Positions 28,639 to 38,241 are shown, counted from the stretch's first letter. The stretch is DNA of 64,000 nucleotides from CAVQCJ01 sp963849365 (GCA_963849365.1 CAWKHA010000004.1:372001-436000); one strand, 5' to 3'. Made by a program: numbers and translations. Notes: generated by a model not told the origin, from the letters alone.

Positions 28639-29322
28639 GTGCCGCACGTGCTCGTGGTCGAGGACGACCCGGCGATCCGCTCCGCCCTGATCCGCAGCCT
28701 GGGCGAGCGCGGGCACGCCGTGTCGTCCGCAGCAGACGCGATGAGCGGTCTGCGCGAGGCGATCGACTCCCGCCCCGACCTGGTCCTGCTCGACCTCGGG
28801 CTGCCCGACATCGACGGCACCGAGCTGCTGCGCATGCTCCGGGCGGTCAGCAGCGTCCCGGTCATCGTCGCCACGGCCAGGGACGACGACGCGTCCATCG
28901 TGCGCGCGCTGGACGCCGGCGCCGACGACTACGTGGTGAAGCCGTTCAGCGCTGTGACGCTCGAAGCGCGTATCCGTGCGGTGCTGCGCCGGGCGCTTGC
29001 CCCCGACGCGGACTCGGTGCTCACCGTCGGCGGCCTCGAGGTCGACCCGCGGGCCCGCACCGTGACCCTCGACGGCGTGCCGCTGGAGCTGTCCCCACGC
29101 GAGTTCGACCTGCTCGCGTACCTCGCCGCCCGGCCCGGGCAGGTCGTCACCAAGCGCGAGCTGCTCACGGAAGTGTGGCGGCTTCCGTACGGGGGCGCCG
29201 ACAAGACGGTCGACGTCCACCTGTCCTGGCTGCGCCGCAAGCTCGGCGAGAGCGCCCAGTCCCCGCGGTTCCTGTTCTCCGTCCGTGGCGTCGGGGTCAA
29301 GCTCGTGGGGCCGGACGAGTGA
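28639..29322 (+). CDS. OmpR/PhoB-family response regulator
   Basis: A 227-residue regulator. Receiver: EDDP acidic pair near residue 8, phospho-acceptor Asp in LVLLDLGLPDIDG (about 51), Lys in DDYVVKPFS (about 101). The winged-helix domain (about 130-225) has LSPREFDLLAYLA, VVTKRELLTEVW and VDVHLSWLRRKLGE. GTG 28639 gives the canonical length. The kinase start overlaps its stop (GTGA). No target sites were identified with confidence. Confidence 0.94.
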   Translation: MPHVLVVEDDPAIRSALIRSLGERGHAVSSAADAMSGLREAIDSRPDLVLLDLGLPDIDGTELLRMLRAVSSVPVIVATARDDDASIVRALDAGADDYVVKPFSAVTLEARIRAVLRRALAPDADSVLTVGGLEVDPRARTVTLDGVPLELSPREFDLLAYLAARPGQVVTKRELLTEVWRLPYGGADKTVDVHLSWLRRKLGESAQSPRFLFSVRGVGVKLVGPDE

Positions 29323-30599
29323 GACGGCAGCTGCTGCTCACGGTGGCAGCGTCCACGCTCGTCGTGCTGGTCGCGTTCCTCGTGCCGCTGGCCTGGCTGA
29401 TCCGCTCGTCGACCGCCGACCGTGCGACCAGCGAGGCCACCGTCGGCGTGCAGCCGCTCGCCGCCGTCGTCGGGGTGGCGGACACGCCGACCATCCGGCT
29501 GGCGGTGGACCAGGTGCGCTCCGCGGTGCACGAGCCCGTCACCGTGTTCCTCGGTGACGGCGAGGTCATCGGCGACCAGCGGCCGCACAGCTCGTCGGTC
29601 AAGCTGGCCGAGCTCGGCCGGGCCTTCAGCGCCGACCTGCCGGGCGGCGCCCGGGAAGTGCTGATCCCGGTCGCGGGCAGGGCCGAGGGGACGGCCGTCG
29701 TCCGGGTCGAGATCCCGGCCGCGACCCTGACCAGCGGCGTGACCACCGCGTGGCTGGTGCTCGGCGCTCTCGGACTGGCTCTGCTGGCCCTGGCACTGCT
29801 CGTCGCGGACGGGCTGGCCCGCTCGTTCCTGCGACCGCTGCACTCGCTGACCGAGACGGCGACCAGGCTGGGCATGGGGGACCTGGCTGCCCGGGTCCTG
29901 CCCGGTGGCCCGCCGGAGGTCGCCGACGCCGGTCGTGCGGTCAACCGGCTGGGCAGCCGGATCCAGAGCCTGCTGCACGCCGAGCGCGAGTCCGTCGCCG
30001 ACCTCTCCCACCGCCTCCGCACCCCGATTAGCGCGCTCCGGCTGGACGCCGACGACCTGCGCGACACCGAGGAGCGGGAGCGCGTCTCCCGGGACGTCGC
30101 GGCGCTCTCGCGGGCGGTCGACCAGCTGATCAGCGAGGCGAGGCGCCCCGTCCGCGAGGGGGTGACGGCGGCCTGCGACGCGGTCGCCGTCGTCGTCGAG
30201 CGGGCGGCGTTCTGGCAGGTGCTGGCCGACGACACCGACCGGCGGATGGACGTCGAGACCCCCGGCCGGCCGCTCCCGGTCCGGCTCACCGCGGCCGACC
30301 TGGCCAACGCGGTGGACGCCTTGCTCGGCAACGTGTTCGCGCACACTCCCGACGGCACGCCGATCCGCGTCGCGCTGCTCGCGCGACCGGACGGCGGGGC
30401 GCTGCTGATGGTGGAGGACGAGGGCCCCGGGCTGCCCGGCCCGCAGGTGCTCCGCCGGGGCGAGAGCACGGCCGGGTCGAGCGGGCTGGGGCTGGACATC
30501 GTCCGCCGCAGCGCCGAGGCGTCCGGCGGCGTGCTCCGGCTCGCCGAGGGGCCGCAGGGAGGGCTGCGCGCCCTGGTGGAGCTCGGACCCCCGACCTGA
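29319..30599 (+). CDS. Sensor histidine kinase
   Basis: A 426-residue kinase with two transmembrane helices (about 5-25 and 145-168) enclosing a roughly 115-residue extracytoplasmic sensor, a HAMP region (LRPLHSLTETATRLGMGDLAAR), a dimerisation domain with phospho-acceptor His in SVADLSHRLRTPISALRLD, and an HATPase domain with ANAVDALLGNVFAHTP (N box) and VEDEGPGLPG (G1), SSGLGLDIVRR (G2). Partner of the upstream OmpR-type regulator. The signal is unknown. Confidence 0.93.
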   Translation: MRRQLLLTVAASTLVVLVAFLVPLAWLIRSSTADRATSEATVGVQPLAAVVGVADTPTIRLAVDQVRSAVHEPVTVFLGDGEVIGDQRPHSSSVKLAELGRAFSADLPGGAREVLIPVAGRAEGTAVVRVEIPAATLTSGVTTAWLVLGALGLALLALALLVADGLARSFLRPLHSLTETATRLGMGDLAARVLPGGPPEVADAGRAVNRLGSRIQSLLHAERESVADLSHRLRTPISALRLDADDLRDTEERERVSRDVAALSRAVDQLISEARRPVREGVTAACDAVAVVVERAAFWQVLADDTDRRMDVETPGRPLPVRLTAADLANAVDALLGNVFAHTPDGTPIRVALLARPDGGALLMVEDEGPGLPGPQVLRRGESTAGSSGLGLDIVRRSAEASGGVLRLAEGPQGGLRALVELGPPT

Positions 30600-30601
30600 G
30601 G

Positions 30602-31576
30602 TCAGGCCTGCAGGCGGTGCCGGCGGGTGAGCCAGATCGCGATCCCGAGGATGACCATCCCGAGAGCGAAGATGGACAAGGGCGCGGCCACGCTGCGCGG
30701 CAGGTACCGGATAGCAACCACCGGAACGATCTCCAGAGCGCCGAGTGCTCCGATGCCGACCAGCCAGACCTTCCGCAGCGCGACCCCGCCGGTGATCACG
30801 ACTCCCACCGTGGCCAGGGCGAGCACGTTCCCGGCTGCGGTCGTCATGGTCATCATGGCGCCGACGAGCAGGCCCACCGCGGAGGCGAGCAGCCCGGCCA
30901 CCCGCGGCTCGAGCAGGTGCGTGCGCAGCACGACCGCGCCCCAGGCCGCGGACAGGACCCACACGGCCAGGCCTGCGCTCCACGGCTGCAGCGAGTCGTC
31001 CAGCACGACGAACGTCGTCAGACCGGCCACCGCGACGACCGCCGCGAACATGACCAGGTGCTGCAGGATCTCGCGGTGCAGCAGCCACAGCCCGACCGCC
31101 AGGACGCCGACGGCCGCGAACACGGCCAGCGCCTCCTGCTCACCGGTCAGGTCCCAGCGGTCCACGCCGAAGAGAGCGAGGGCGGCACCGAACGTCCCAC
31201 AACTCAGCGCCCACAGCACACTGCGCAGGCGCCCGAACGCAGGGTCGGCGGGAGCAGGGACGAGCCACCCACCGGCCAGCAGGACCACGGTGGCGGCTGC
31301 CGCGAAGACCGCCGCTCCCGTCGAGGTGATGTCCGGCCAGAGCTGCTGGACGGCGATCGCGCCGGCGACGAGAGCCATGATCCCGCCGAGGTAGCCGAGT
31401 GCCTCGACGACCAGCGGGATGCGGCGGGCGGGAGCAGAAGGCGCCTTCTGCGCCGCCGGAGCGGCGCGGTGGGCCTCGAAGTCCTCGATGCGCTCGGCGA
31501 CCTCGGGCGCGAGCAGTCCCTCGGACACCCACAGGTGAAGCTGTTCCTCGATGGGTCGGGTCTCGAGGTCGTTCAC
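30602..31576 (-). CDS. DUF2157-like polytopic membrane protein
   Basis: About 324 residues. A short cytoplasmic N-terminus (LETRPIEEQLHLWVSEGLL...EVAERIEDFE) resembles the DUF2157 start, followed by roughly ten hydrophobic helices from residue 45 to the end. The family is of unknown function. Starts GTG 31576 (GAGGGGG about 8 bases upstream) or GTG 31585 are both possible; an in-frame ATG further upstream at 31669 is less likely. The gene converges with the kinase gene, stops 2 bases apart. The 200 bases between this gene and guaA hold no recognisable element. Confidence 0.7.
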   Translation of the reverse strand: MNDLETRPIEEQLHLWVSEGLLAPEVAERIEDFEAHRAAPAAQKAPSAPARRIPLVVEALGYLGGIMALVAGAIAVQQLWPDITSTGAAVFAAAATVVLLAGGWLVPAPADPAFGRLRSVLWALSCGTFGAALALFGVDRWDLTGEQEALAVFAAVGVLAVGLWLLHREILQHLVMFAAVVAVAGLTTFVVLDDSLQPWSAGLAVWVLSAAWGAVVLRTHLLEPRVAGLLASAVGLLVGAMMTMTTAAGNVLALATVGVVITGGVALRKVWLVGIGALGALEIVPVVAIRYLPRSVAAPLSIFALGMVILGIAIWLTRRHRLQA

Positions 31577-31785
31577 GGTGACCACCCCCTCGACAGATCC
31601 AGCGTCGCTCGCGGCCGTGGCGCTGCGTAGAGCCCAACGTCCCTGGCCGATGACGAATTCAGCGTTCATGCGCTGCGCCAGGCCGCCCAACGCGAGGTGT
31701 CCGCTGCGGCGGCCCGAGCGGGCCACGACAGGTCGGCGGCATCGGCGGGCATCGGCGGGCGAGGTGCTCGCTCAGAGTGGGTGGC

Positions 31786-33399
31786 TTACTCCCACTCGAT
31801 GGTGCCGGGCGGCTTGCTGGTCACGTCGAGCACCACGCGGTTGACCTCGCGCACCTCGTTCGTGATGCGGGTCGAGATGCGCTCCAGCACGTCGTACGGG
31901 AGCCGCGACCAGTCTGCTGTCATCGCGTCCTCGGACGACACCGGACGCAGCACCACCGGGTGCCCGTACGTCCGGCCGTCGCCCTGCACTCCGACCGAGC
32001 GGACCTCGGCCAGCAGCACCACCGGGCACTGCCAGATCGAGCGGTCCAGCCCGGCCGCGGTGAGCTCGGCGCGCACGATCGCGTCGGCCTCGCGCAGGAC
32101 GGCGAGCCGCTCACGGGTCACCTCGCCGATGATGCGGATGGCCAGCCCAGGACCGGGGAACGGCTGCCGCCACACGATCTGCGCGGGTAGACCGAGCTGC
32201 TCTCCGACGGCCCGCACCTCGTCCTTGAACAGCGTCCGCAGCGGTTCGACGAGCCGGAACTGCAAGTCTTCCGGCAGCCCGCCGACGTTGTGGTGACTCT
32301 TGATGTTCGCGGTGCCGGTCCCGCCGCCGGACTCGACCACGTCCGGGTAGAGCGTCCCCTGCACGAGGAACTCGACCGGCTCCCCCTGCGCCCCCGCCTC
32401 GGCCACGACCTCGGCGGCGGCGGTCTCGAACACGCGGATGAACTCGCGCCCGATCGTCTTGCGCTTCTGCTCGGGGTCGGTGATCCCGGCCAGCGCGGTC
32501 AGGAACCGGTCCTGGGCGTCGACCACCTGGAGCCGTACGCCGGTGGCCGCGACGTAGTCGCGCTCGACCTGCTCGGCCTCGCCCTTGCGCAGCAGGCCGT
32601 GGTCCACGAACACGCAGGTCAGCCGGTCGCCCACCGCGCGCTGCACCAGAGCGGCGGCCACCGCGGAGTCGACACCGCCGGAGAGCCCGCAGACGACCCG
32701 GCCGGAGCCCACCTGCGCGCGGATCGCCGCCACCTGCTCGTCGACGATCGACGCAGTGGTCCACGTCGGCGCCAGCCCGGCCACGTCGTACAGGAACCGC
32801 TCGAGCACCTGTTGCCCCTGCTCGGTGTGCAGCACCTCGGGGTGGAACTGCACGCCGGCGAACGCCCGCCCGCGGTCCTCGAACGCGGCGACCGGTGCGC
32901 CCGCCGTGGTCGCGGTCACCTCGAAACCGGGCGGCGCCGCCGACACCGAGTCGCCGTGTGACATCCACACGGTCAGGCCCTCCGCAGGCATCCCCTCGAA
33001 GAGGGCCGACTTCTCGGCGGTGATGCGCAGCGGCGTCCGCCCGAACTCGGAGCGGCCGGTCCTGGCCACCTCCCCGCCGAGCGCGAGCGCCATCGCCTGG
33101 AACCCGTAGCAGATGCCGAACGTGGGGACCTGAGCCTCGAACAGGGCGGGGTCGACCTGCGGGGCGCCGTCGGCGTACACGCTGGACGGGCCGCCGGACA
33201 GGATCACTGCGGCGGGGCGGCGCGCGACGATCTCCTCGACCGGCATGGACGACGGCACGATCTCGCTGTAGACGTGTGCCTCGCGGACGCGGCGCGCGAT
33301 GAGCTGCGCGTACTGCGCGCCGAAGTCGACGACGAGGACCGGGCTGGGCTGGCTCGGCTGACCGGGACTGCTGGGCGCGCTGGCGGCATCCGGGTTCAC
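31786..33399 (-). CDS. guaA: GMP synthase (glutamine-hydrolysing)
   Basis: A 537-residue two-domain enzyme converting XMP to GMP. The class I glutaminase domain has the nucleophile Cys in FGICYGFQAMA (about 99) and His/Glu in GVQFHPEV (about 195); the ATP-pyrophosphatase domain starts with GLSGGVDSAVAAAL (about 245); the dimerisation domain ends IDWE-like in GTIEWE. GTG 33399 was chosen; an open frame runs 17 codons further. It is transcribed divergently from the ABC exporter with a 73-base gap. Confidence 0.97.
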   Translation of the reverse strand: MNPDAASAPSSPGQPSQPSPVLVVDFGAQYAQLIARRVREAHVYSEIVPSSMPVEEIVARRPAAVILSGGPSSVYADGAPQVDPALFEAQVPTFGICYGFQAMALALGGEVARTGRSEFGRTPLRITAEKSALFEGMPAEGLTVWMSHGDSVSAAPPGFEVTATTAGAPVAAFEDRGRAFAGVQFHPEVLHTEQGQQVLERFLYDVAGLAPTWTTASIVDEQVAAIRAQVGSGRVVCGLSGGVDSAVAAALVQRAVGDRLTCVFVDHGLLRKGEAEQVERDYVAATGVRLQVVDAQDRFLTALAGITDPEQKRKTIGREFIRVFETAAAEVVAEAGAQGEPVEFLVQGTLYPDVVESGGGTGTANIKSHHNVGGLPEDLQFRLVEPLRTLFKDEVRAVGEQLGLPAQIVWRQPFPGPGLAIRIIGEVTRERLAVLREADAIVRAELTAAGLDRSIWQCPVVLLAEVRSVGVQGDGRTYGHPVVLRPVSSEDAMTADWSRLPYDVLERISTRITNEVREVNRVVLDVTSKPPGTIEWE

Positions 33400-33472
33400 C
33401 CCGGTCAGCCTACCGGCGCAGGCAGGCGAAACCTGTTCGCGGGTACCCACTGCGACCGCCTAGCGTGGCCGG

Positions 33473-35227
33473 GTGCGTAGCCTGCCCCTGACCGACCCGG
33501 GAACGCCGGCGCTCCGGTCGCCGGGCGGTTACCTGTGGTGGGTGGCTCGCGGGCAGTGGCTCAGCCTCCTCGGCGGGATCACGTTCGGCGTCCTGTGGAT
33601 GAGCGGGCAGGCCGTGGTGCCCTTCCTGCTCGGCCGGGCCATCGACCAGGGCGTGGCCGCGGAGGACACCGCCGCGCTCGTGCGCTGGTCGCTCGCGCTG
33701 CTCGCGGTCGGGCTGCTGCAGGCGGTCGCCGGGGTCTTCCGGCACCGGTTCGCCGTCGGCAACTGGCTGCTCGCGACCCTCCGTACCCAGCAGCTGGTGT
33801 CCCGGCAGGCCGCCCGGCTCGGAGCGTCGCTGCCGGCGCAGGTGCCGACCGGCGACGTCGTCAGTGTCACCGCGGCGGACGTGTTCCGCATCGGCGGCGC
33901 GTTCGACGTGTCGGCCCGCGCCGCGGGTGCCGTCGTCTCGTTCCTCGTGGTCGCCGTGATCCTGCTGCACTCGTCGACGTTCCTGGGCCTGGTGGTCCTG
34001 CTCGGAGTCCCGTTGCTCACCCTCGGCGTGACGCCGCTGCTGCGCCCGCTCAAGCGCCGCCAGACCGAGCAGCGCCGGCTCGTGGGCGAGCTGACGACGC
34101 TGGGGGCGGACACCGTGGCCGGGCTGCGCGTGCTGCGCGGCATCGGCGGGGAGGATGTGTTCCTCGGCCGCTTCCGGGACAAGTCCCAGCAGGTCCGGCT
34201 CGCCGGCGTGCGGGTGGCCCGGGTCCAGGCCCTCCTGGACGCCGCGCAGGTGCTGCTGCCGGGCGTGTTCGTCGTGACGGTCACCTGGCTGGGCGCGCGG
34301 CTCGCCGTCGACGGCGAGCTGTCGATCGGCCAGCTGGTCGCGTTCTACGGCTACGCGGCGTTCCTGGTGACCCCGCTGCGAACGGCGACCGAGGCGGCCG
34401 ACAAGATCACCACGGCGCTGGTCTCGTCGGCCCGGGTGATCGATGTGCTGCGGCTGCAGCCCGTGCTGCCCGAGCCGGCGCATGCGGCCGTCGAGCCGGC
34501 CCCGGGCGGCGCGCTCGTCGACCCGACCAGCGGGCTGAGCGCGCCGGCGGGCCGGATGGTAGGGGTGGCGTCGGCCGTCCCCGAAGAGACCGCGGCGCTG
34601 GCCGACCGCCTGGGCCGGTACACCGACGCGGCGCCCGACCGCGCAGTCACTCTCGGCGGCGTCCCGCTGGCCGATCTGCCGATCCGCATCGTGCGCAACC
34701 TGGTCCTGGTCGGCGACAAGGACCCGCGCCTGTTCACCGGCACGCTCCGCGGCGAGCTCGACCCGCTGGGGCACGCGCACGGCGACGACGCCGTGCTGCT
34801 GGCAGCGATCGACGCCGCCGGGGCCGAGGACGTCCTGGAGGCCCTGCCCGACGGTCTGGACGCCGACGTCGAGGAGCGCGGCCGGTCGCTGTCCGGCGGG
34901 CAGCGCCAGCGGCTGGTGCTCGCCCGCGCGCTGATCGCCGACCCGGCGGTCCTGGTGCTGGACGAGCCGACCAGCGCGGTGGACGCGCACACGGAGGCCC
35001 GGATCGCCGAGCGCCTGCACGCCGTCCGTGCCGGGCGCTCGACGGTCGTGATGACGACCAGCCCGTTGCTGCTCGAGCGCTGCGACGAGGTCGCCTTCCT
35101 CGAGGACGGCGTCGTGGTCGACGTCGGTCCGCACCGTGCGCTGATGCACTCCAACCCCCGCTACCGCGCGGTCGTGACGCGCGGCGAGGCGGAGCTGGCC
35201 GCCGTCCGGCCCGGGGAGCGGTCGTGA
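33473..35227 (+). CDS. ABC exporter half-transporter with degenerate Walker A
   Basis: A 584-residue permease-ATPase. Six membrane helices occupy about 25-320. The nucleotide-binding domain keeps a perfect signature LSGGQRQRLVLARAL (about 475) and Walker B VLVLDEPTSAVD, but where Walker A should be it reads GRMVGVASAVPEETAAL, with no GxxGxGK, and the H-loop position is TTSPLLL with no His. It is the catalytically deficient partner of a heterodimer formed with the next gene, whose defects are complementary. The exported substrate is unknown. GTGA overlap with its partner. Confidence 0.92.
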   Translation: MRSLPLTDPGTPALRSPGGYLWWVARGQWLSLLGGITFGVLWMSGQAVVPFLLGRAIDQGVAAEDTAALVRWSLALLAVGLLQAVAGVFRHRFAVGNWLLATLRTQQLVSRQAARLGASLPAQVPTGDVVSVTAADVFRIGGAFDVSARAAGAVVSFLVVAVILLHSSTFLGLVVLLGVPLLTLGVTPLLRPLKRRQTEQRRLVGELTTLGADTVAGLRVLRGIGGEDVFLGRFRDKSQQVRLAGVRVARVQALLDAAQVLLPGVFVVTVTWLGARLAVDGELSIGQLVAFYGYAAFLVTPLRTATEAADKITTALVSSARVIDVLRLQPVLPEPAHAAVEPAPGGALVDPTSGLSAPAGRMVGVASAVPEETAALADRLGRYTDAAPDRAVTLGGVPLADLPIRIVRNLVLVGDKDPRLFTGTLRGELDPLGHAHGDDAVLLAAIDAAGAEDVLEALPDGLDADVEERGRSLSGGQRQRLVLARALIADPAVLVLDEPTSAVDAHTEARIAERLHAVRAGRSTVVMTTSPLLLERCDEVAFLEDGVVVDVGPHRALMHSNPRYRAVVTRGEAELAAVRPGERS

Positions 35228-36966
35228 GGCGGACCCTGCCGATCGCCACCGGCCGGCAGACCCGTGCGTACGCGCGCACGCTCGCCCGGCGGCACCCGCG
35301 CGCCCTCACGTCGATGCTGGTTCTGCACGGGCTCGCGGCCGTCACCGGGCTGGCCGGACCGCGGCTGCTGGGCGCGATGGTCCAGTCGGTGCAGGACGGC
35401 ACCACGCAGACGCACGTCGACCAGCTCGCCGCCCTGCTGGCCGGGTTCGTGCTGGCGCAGACGGTGCTGACGCGGTGGGCCCGCGCCAAGTCGTTCGTAC
35501 TCGGCGAGCAGGTGCTGGCCGACCTGCGCGAGGACTTCCTGGGCCGCGTCCTGAGGCTGCCGCTGTCCACGGTCGAACGGGCCGGCACGGGCGACCTGCT
35601 CACCCGCACCACCAGCGATGTCGACGCGCTCACCCGCACCGTGCGGTTCGCCGTGCCCGAGACGATGGTCGCCGCCGTCACCACGTTGCTGACACTCGTC
35701 GCCACCTTCCTGGTGTCGCCGTTGCTCGCGCTCGGCTGCCTCGTCGCGCTCCCGATCCTGCTGCTGTCGACGCGGTGGTACCTGCGTCGCGCGCCGGCCG
35801 GCTACCTGGCCGAGCGGGAGGCGTACTCGGTCATGACGGCCGGCGTCGCGGAGACCGCCGAGGCGTCCCGGACGGTTGAGGCGCTGCAGCTGGGCGACCT
35901 GCGCATCCGCACGGGAGACGACGACGTCGCGGGCGCGTTCCGGGCCGAGAAGCGCACGCTGTTCCTGCGCACGGTGTGGTTCCCGACGGTCGAGATCGCG
36001 TACGTCCTGCCGGTCGCGGTCACCGTGCTGCTGGGTGGGCTGCTCTACCAGCGCGGGTACGTGACGCTGGGCCAGGTGACGGCGGTGACGCTGTACGTCC
36101 AGCAGCTGATCGACCCCGTCGACTCGCTGATCTCGTGGCTGGACGAGGTGCAGGTGGGCAGCACGTCGCTGGCACGGCTGATCGGGGTGGCGCACGTCCC
36201 GCCGGACCGGACTGCGACCGGCGCCGTCCCTGCCGACGAGCACCTCGTCGCACGCGACGTCCGCTACGCGTACAACGAAGGACGCGACGTGCTGCACGGG
36301 GTTTCGCTGGACCTGCGCCCCGGCGAGCGGCTGGCCGTCGTCGGTCCCAGCGGCGCCGGGAAGTCGACCCTGGGCCGCCTGCTGGCCGGGATCCACGGCC
36401 CGCGCGAGGGCAGCGTGCTGCTCGGTGGCGTGGAGCTCACCGAGCTCGAGCTGGACGAGTTGCGCGGCCACGTCGCGCTGGTCACGCAGGAGCACCACGT
36501 GTTCGTCGGGACGGTGGAGGACAACGTACGGCTGGGCCGTCCGGAGGCGAGCGCCGAGCGTGTGCGCGACGCCCTGGCCGCGGTGGACGCGCTCGAATGG
36601 GTGGACGCCCTCGAGGACGGGCCGCGGACCCGGGTGGGTCAGGGCGGGGCCACGCTGTCACCCGCACAGGCGCAGCAGGTCGCGCTGGCCCGGCTCGTGC
36701 TCGCCGACCCGCACACCCTCGTCCTGGACGAGGCGACCTCACTGCTGGACCCCAGAGCCGCACGGCACCTGGAACGCTCGCTGGCGGCGGTGCTCGAAGG
36801 CCGTACGGTCGTCGCGATCGCGCACCGCCTGCACACGGCGCACGACGCCGACCGGGTCGCCGTGGTGGAGCGGGGTCTGGTGAGCGAGATCGGCACGCAC
36901 GACGAGCTGGTCAGCGCCGGTGGGCCGTACGCCGCCCTGTGGAGGTCCTGGCGCGACGAAGGCTGA
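35224..36966 (+). CDS. ABC exporter half-transporter with degenerate signature motif
   Basis: A 580-residue permease-ATPase. Six helices lie in about 25-320. The nucleotide-binding domain has intact Walker A GPSGAGKST (about 375), Q-loop TQEHHVFVGTVEDN, Walker B TLVLDEATSLLD and H-loop AIAHRL, but the ABC signature is LSPAQAQQVALA in place of LSGGQ. With the previous subunit this makes one complete and one dead ATP site, as in TmrAB/BmrCD-type exporters. Starts GTG 35224 within the upstream stop. Confidence 0.93.
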   Translation: MRRTLPIATGRQTRAYARTLARRHPRALTSMLVLHGLAAVTGLAGPRLLGAMVQSVQDGTTQTHVDQLAALLAGFVLAQTVLTRWARAKSFVLGEQVLADLREDFLGRVLRLPLSTVERAGTGDLLTRTTSDVDALTRTVRFAVPETMVAAVTTLLTLVATFLVSPLLALGCLVALPILLLSTRWYLRRAPAGYLAEREAYSVMTAGVAETAEASRTVEALQLGDLRIRTGDDDVAGAFRAEKRTLFLRTVWFPTVEIAYVLPVAVTVLLGGLLYQRGYVTLGQVTAVTLYVQQLIDPVDSLISWLDEVQVGSTSLARLIGVAHVPPDRTATGAVPADEHLVARDVRYAYNEGRDVLHGVSLDLRPGERLAVVGPSGAGKSTLGRLLAGIHGPREGSVLLGGVELTELELDELRGHVALVTQEHHVFVGTVEDNVRLGRPEASAERVRDALAAVDALEWVDALEDGPRTRVGQGGATLSPAQAQQVALARLVLADPHTLVLDEATSLLDPRAARHLERSLAAVLEGRTVVAIAHRLHTAHDADRVAVVERGLVSEIGTHDELVSAGGPYAALWRSWRDEG

Positions 36967-37014
36967 CGACTCTGCGCTGCCGCGGCCGGCGCCCCCACCC
37001 TGCCCCCGATCACC

Positions 37015-37075
37015 GACTGATGCGCGCGTCTTGGGCCTTCCCGGACCGTGAAGGCCCAAGACGCGCGCATCAGTC
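37015..37075. terminator. Long palindrome, family A, second copy
   Basis: A perfect 26-base-pair stem: left arm 37015-37040, right arm 37050-37075, around a 9-base loop. The outer arm CTGATGCGCGCGTCTTGGG is identical to the copy at 6695-6756. It lies between the convergent ABC exporter (+) and DUF4031 gene (-), and the latter's stop codon (37070-37072) is inside the right arm. Confidence 0.85.
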
Positions 37076-37345
37076 GCAGGGGGCGGGGCGGTGCTTGGGG
37101 CGGCGCAGGCCCGCCTGGGTGAGGCGCCGGACGAGCTCCCGGCTGCGTACGGGCAGCGCGCCTGCCGCGATCAGGTCGTCGCGCCGGTCGGCCGGCACGT
37201 CGTAGTGGTCGCCGTCGAACGCGCGCTCCGGGATGCCGCAGGTCCGGGCGAAAGCGTGCAGCTCGTCGAAAGACGAGTCGCTGACGAGGTGGCACCACAG
37301 CCGGCCCCGGCCGGACCAGGTCGCCGGATCGACCAGGATCGCCAT
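37070..37345 (-). CDS. DUF4031-domain protein
   Basis: A 91-residue basic protein beginning MAILVDPATWSGRGRLWCHLVSD, with SFDELHAFARTCGIPERAFDGDHYD and a C-terminal basic part (RRLTQAGLRRPKHRP). This matches the short DUF4031 family of unknown function found widely in actinomycetes. ATG 37345 gives family length. The last codons and stop are supplied by the palindrome at 37015-37075, so the present C-terminus may have been set by that element's insertion. Confidence 0.8.
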   Translation of the reverse strand: MAILVDPATWSGRGRLWCHLVSDSSFDELHAFARTCGIPERAFDGDHYDVPADRRDDLIAAGALPVRSRELVRRLTQAGLRRPKHRPAPCD

Positions 37346-37368
37346 GCGCCGCAGCCTAGGCTCGGGCC

Positions 37369-38241
37369 GTGGACGAGACGTCGTTACCCGTTCCGACGCC
37401 GGACGGCGGCCTCTTGCTGGCCGCCGCCTTCGGTCCGCACGACGGCCGGCCGGTCCTGGTCTGCCACGGGACACCCGGGTCGCGGCTGTTCACCGTGCCC
37501 GACCGCGGGCTGCTCGACCGCATCGGAGTCCGCCTGGTCAGCTACGACCGGCCGGGGTACGGCGGGAGCACGGCGCGGCCGGACCGGACCGTCGCCGGCG
37601 CGGCGGCCGATGTCGCGCTCGTCGCGGATGCGCTGACCCTGCAACGGTTCGCAGTCCTCGGGTTCTCCGGGGGAGGTCCGCACGCGCTCGCGGTGGCAGC
37701 GGGTCTGTCCGACCGGGTCACCCGGTGCGCCGCCGTGTCGTCGGTGGCGCCGATGGACGCGCGCGGCCTGGACTTCTTCGCCGGCATGTCCCAGGGCAAC
37801 CTCGACGAGTTCGACGCCGCGCTCTCCGGACGGGAGGCCCTGCACGCCGTCCTCGACCCGGTGGCTGCCGCCGTCGCCGACGACGTGTACGCCTTCATCG
37901 TCGCGCTGCGGGCCGAGATGCCGGAGGTGGACCGCGCCGCGCTGGACCACCCGGCGATCGACCGGCTGCTGGCAGAGTCGATGACGGAGGGTCTGCGGCC
38001 GGGAGCGGGGGGCTGGGTGGACGACGACCTGGCCTTCTGCCGGCCGTGGGGCTTCGACGTGGGCCGGGTGCGCGTGCCGTCCGGCGTCTGGCACGGCACC
38101 GAGGACACCCTCGTACCGCCGGCCCACGCCGCCTGGCTGTGCGCGAACGTGCCGAGGGCGCAGGGCCATCTGATGGTGGGCGCAGGCCACCTGGGACCGC
38201 TGCACGAGATGGACGCCATCCTGCGCTGGCTCACCGACTGA
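37369..38241 (+). CDS. Alpha/beta-fold hydrolase
   Basis: A 290-residue alpha/beta-hydrolase. HGTPGSR supplies the oxyanion region (about 34), GFSGGGPHAL the nucleophile Ser (about 102), WHGTEDTLVPP the acid (about 245) and GAGHLGPL the catalytic His (about 272). Similar proteins are annotated as epoxide hydrolase- or haloperoxidase-like esterases; the substrate is unknown. GTG 37369 lies 23 bases from the divergent DUF4031 start. Confidence 0.85.
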   Translation: MDETSLPVPTPDGGLLLAAAFGPHDGRPVLVCHGTPGSRLFTVPDRGLLDRIGVRLVSYDRPGYGGSTARPDRTVAGAAADVALVADALTLQRFAVLGFSGGGPHALAVAAGLSDRVTRCAAVSSVAPMDARGLDFFAGMSQGNLDEFDAALSGREALHAVLDPVAAAVADDVYAFIVALRAEMPEVDRAALDHPAIDRLLAESMTEGLRPGAGGWVDDDLAFCRPWGFDVGRVRVPSGVWHGTEDTLVPPAHAAWLCANVPRAQGHLMVGAGHLGPLHEMDAILRWLTD

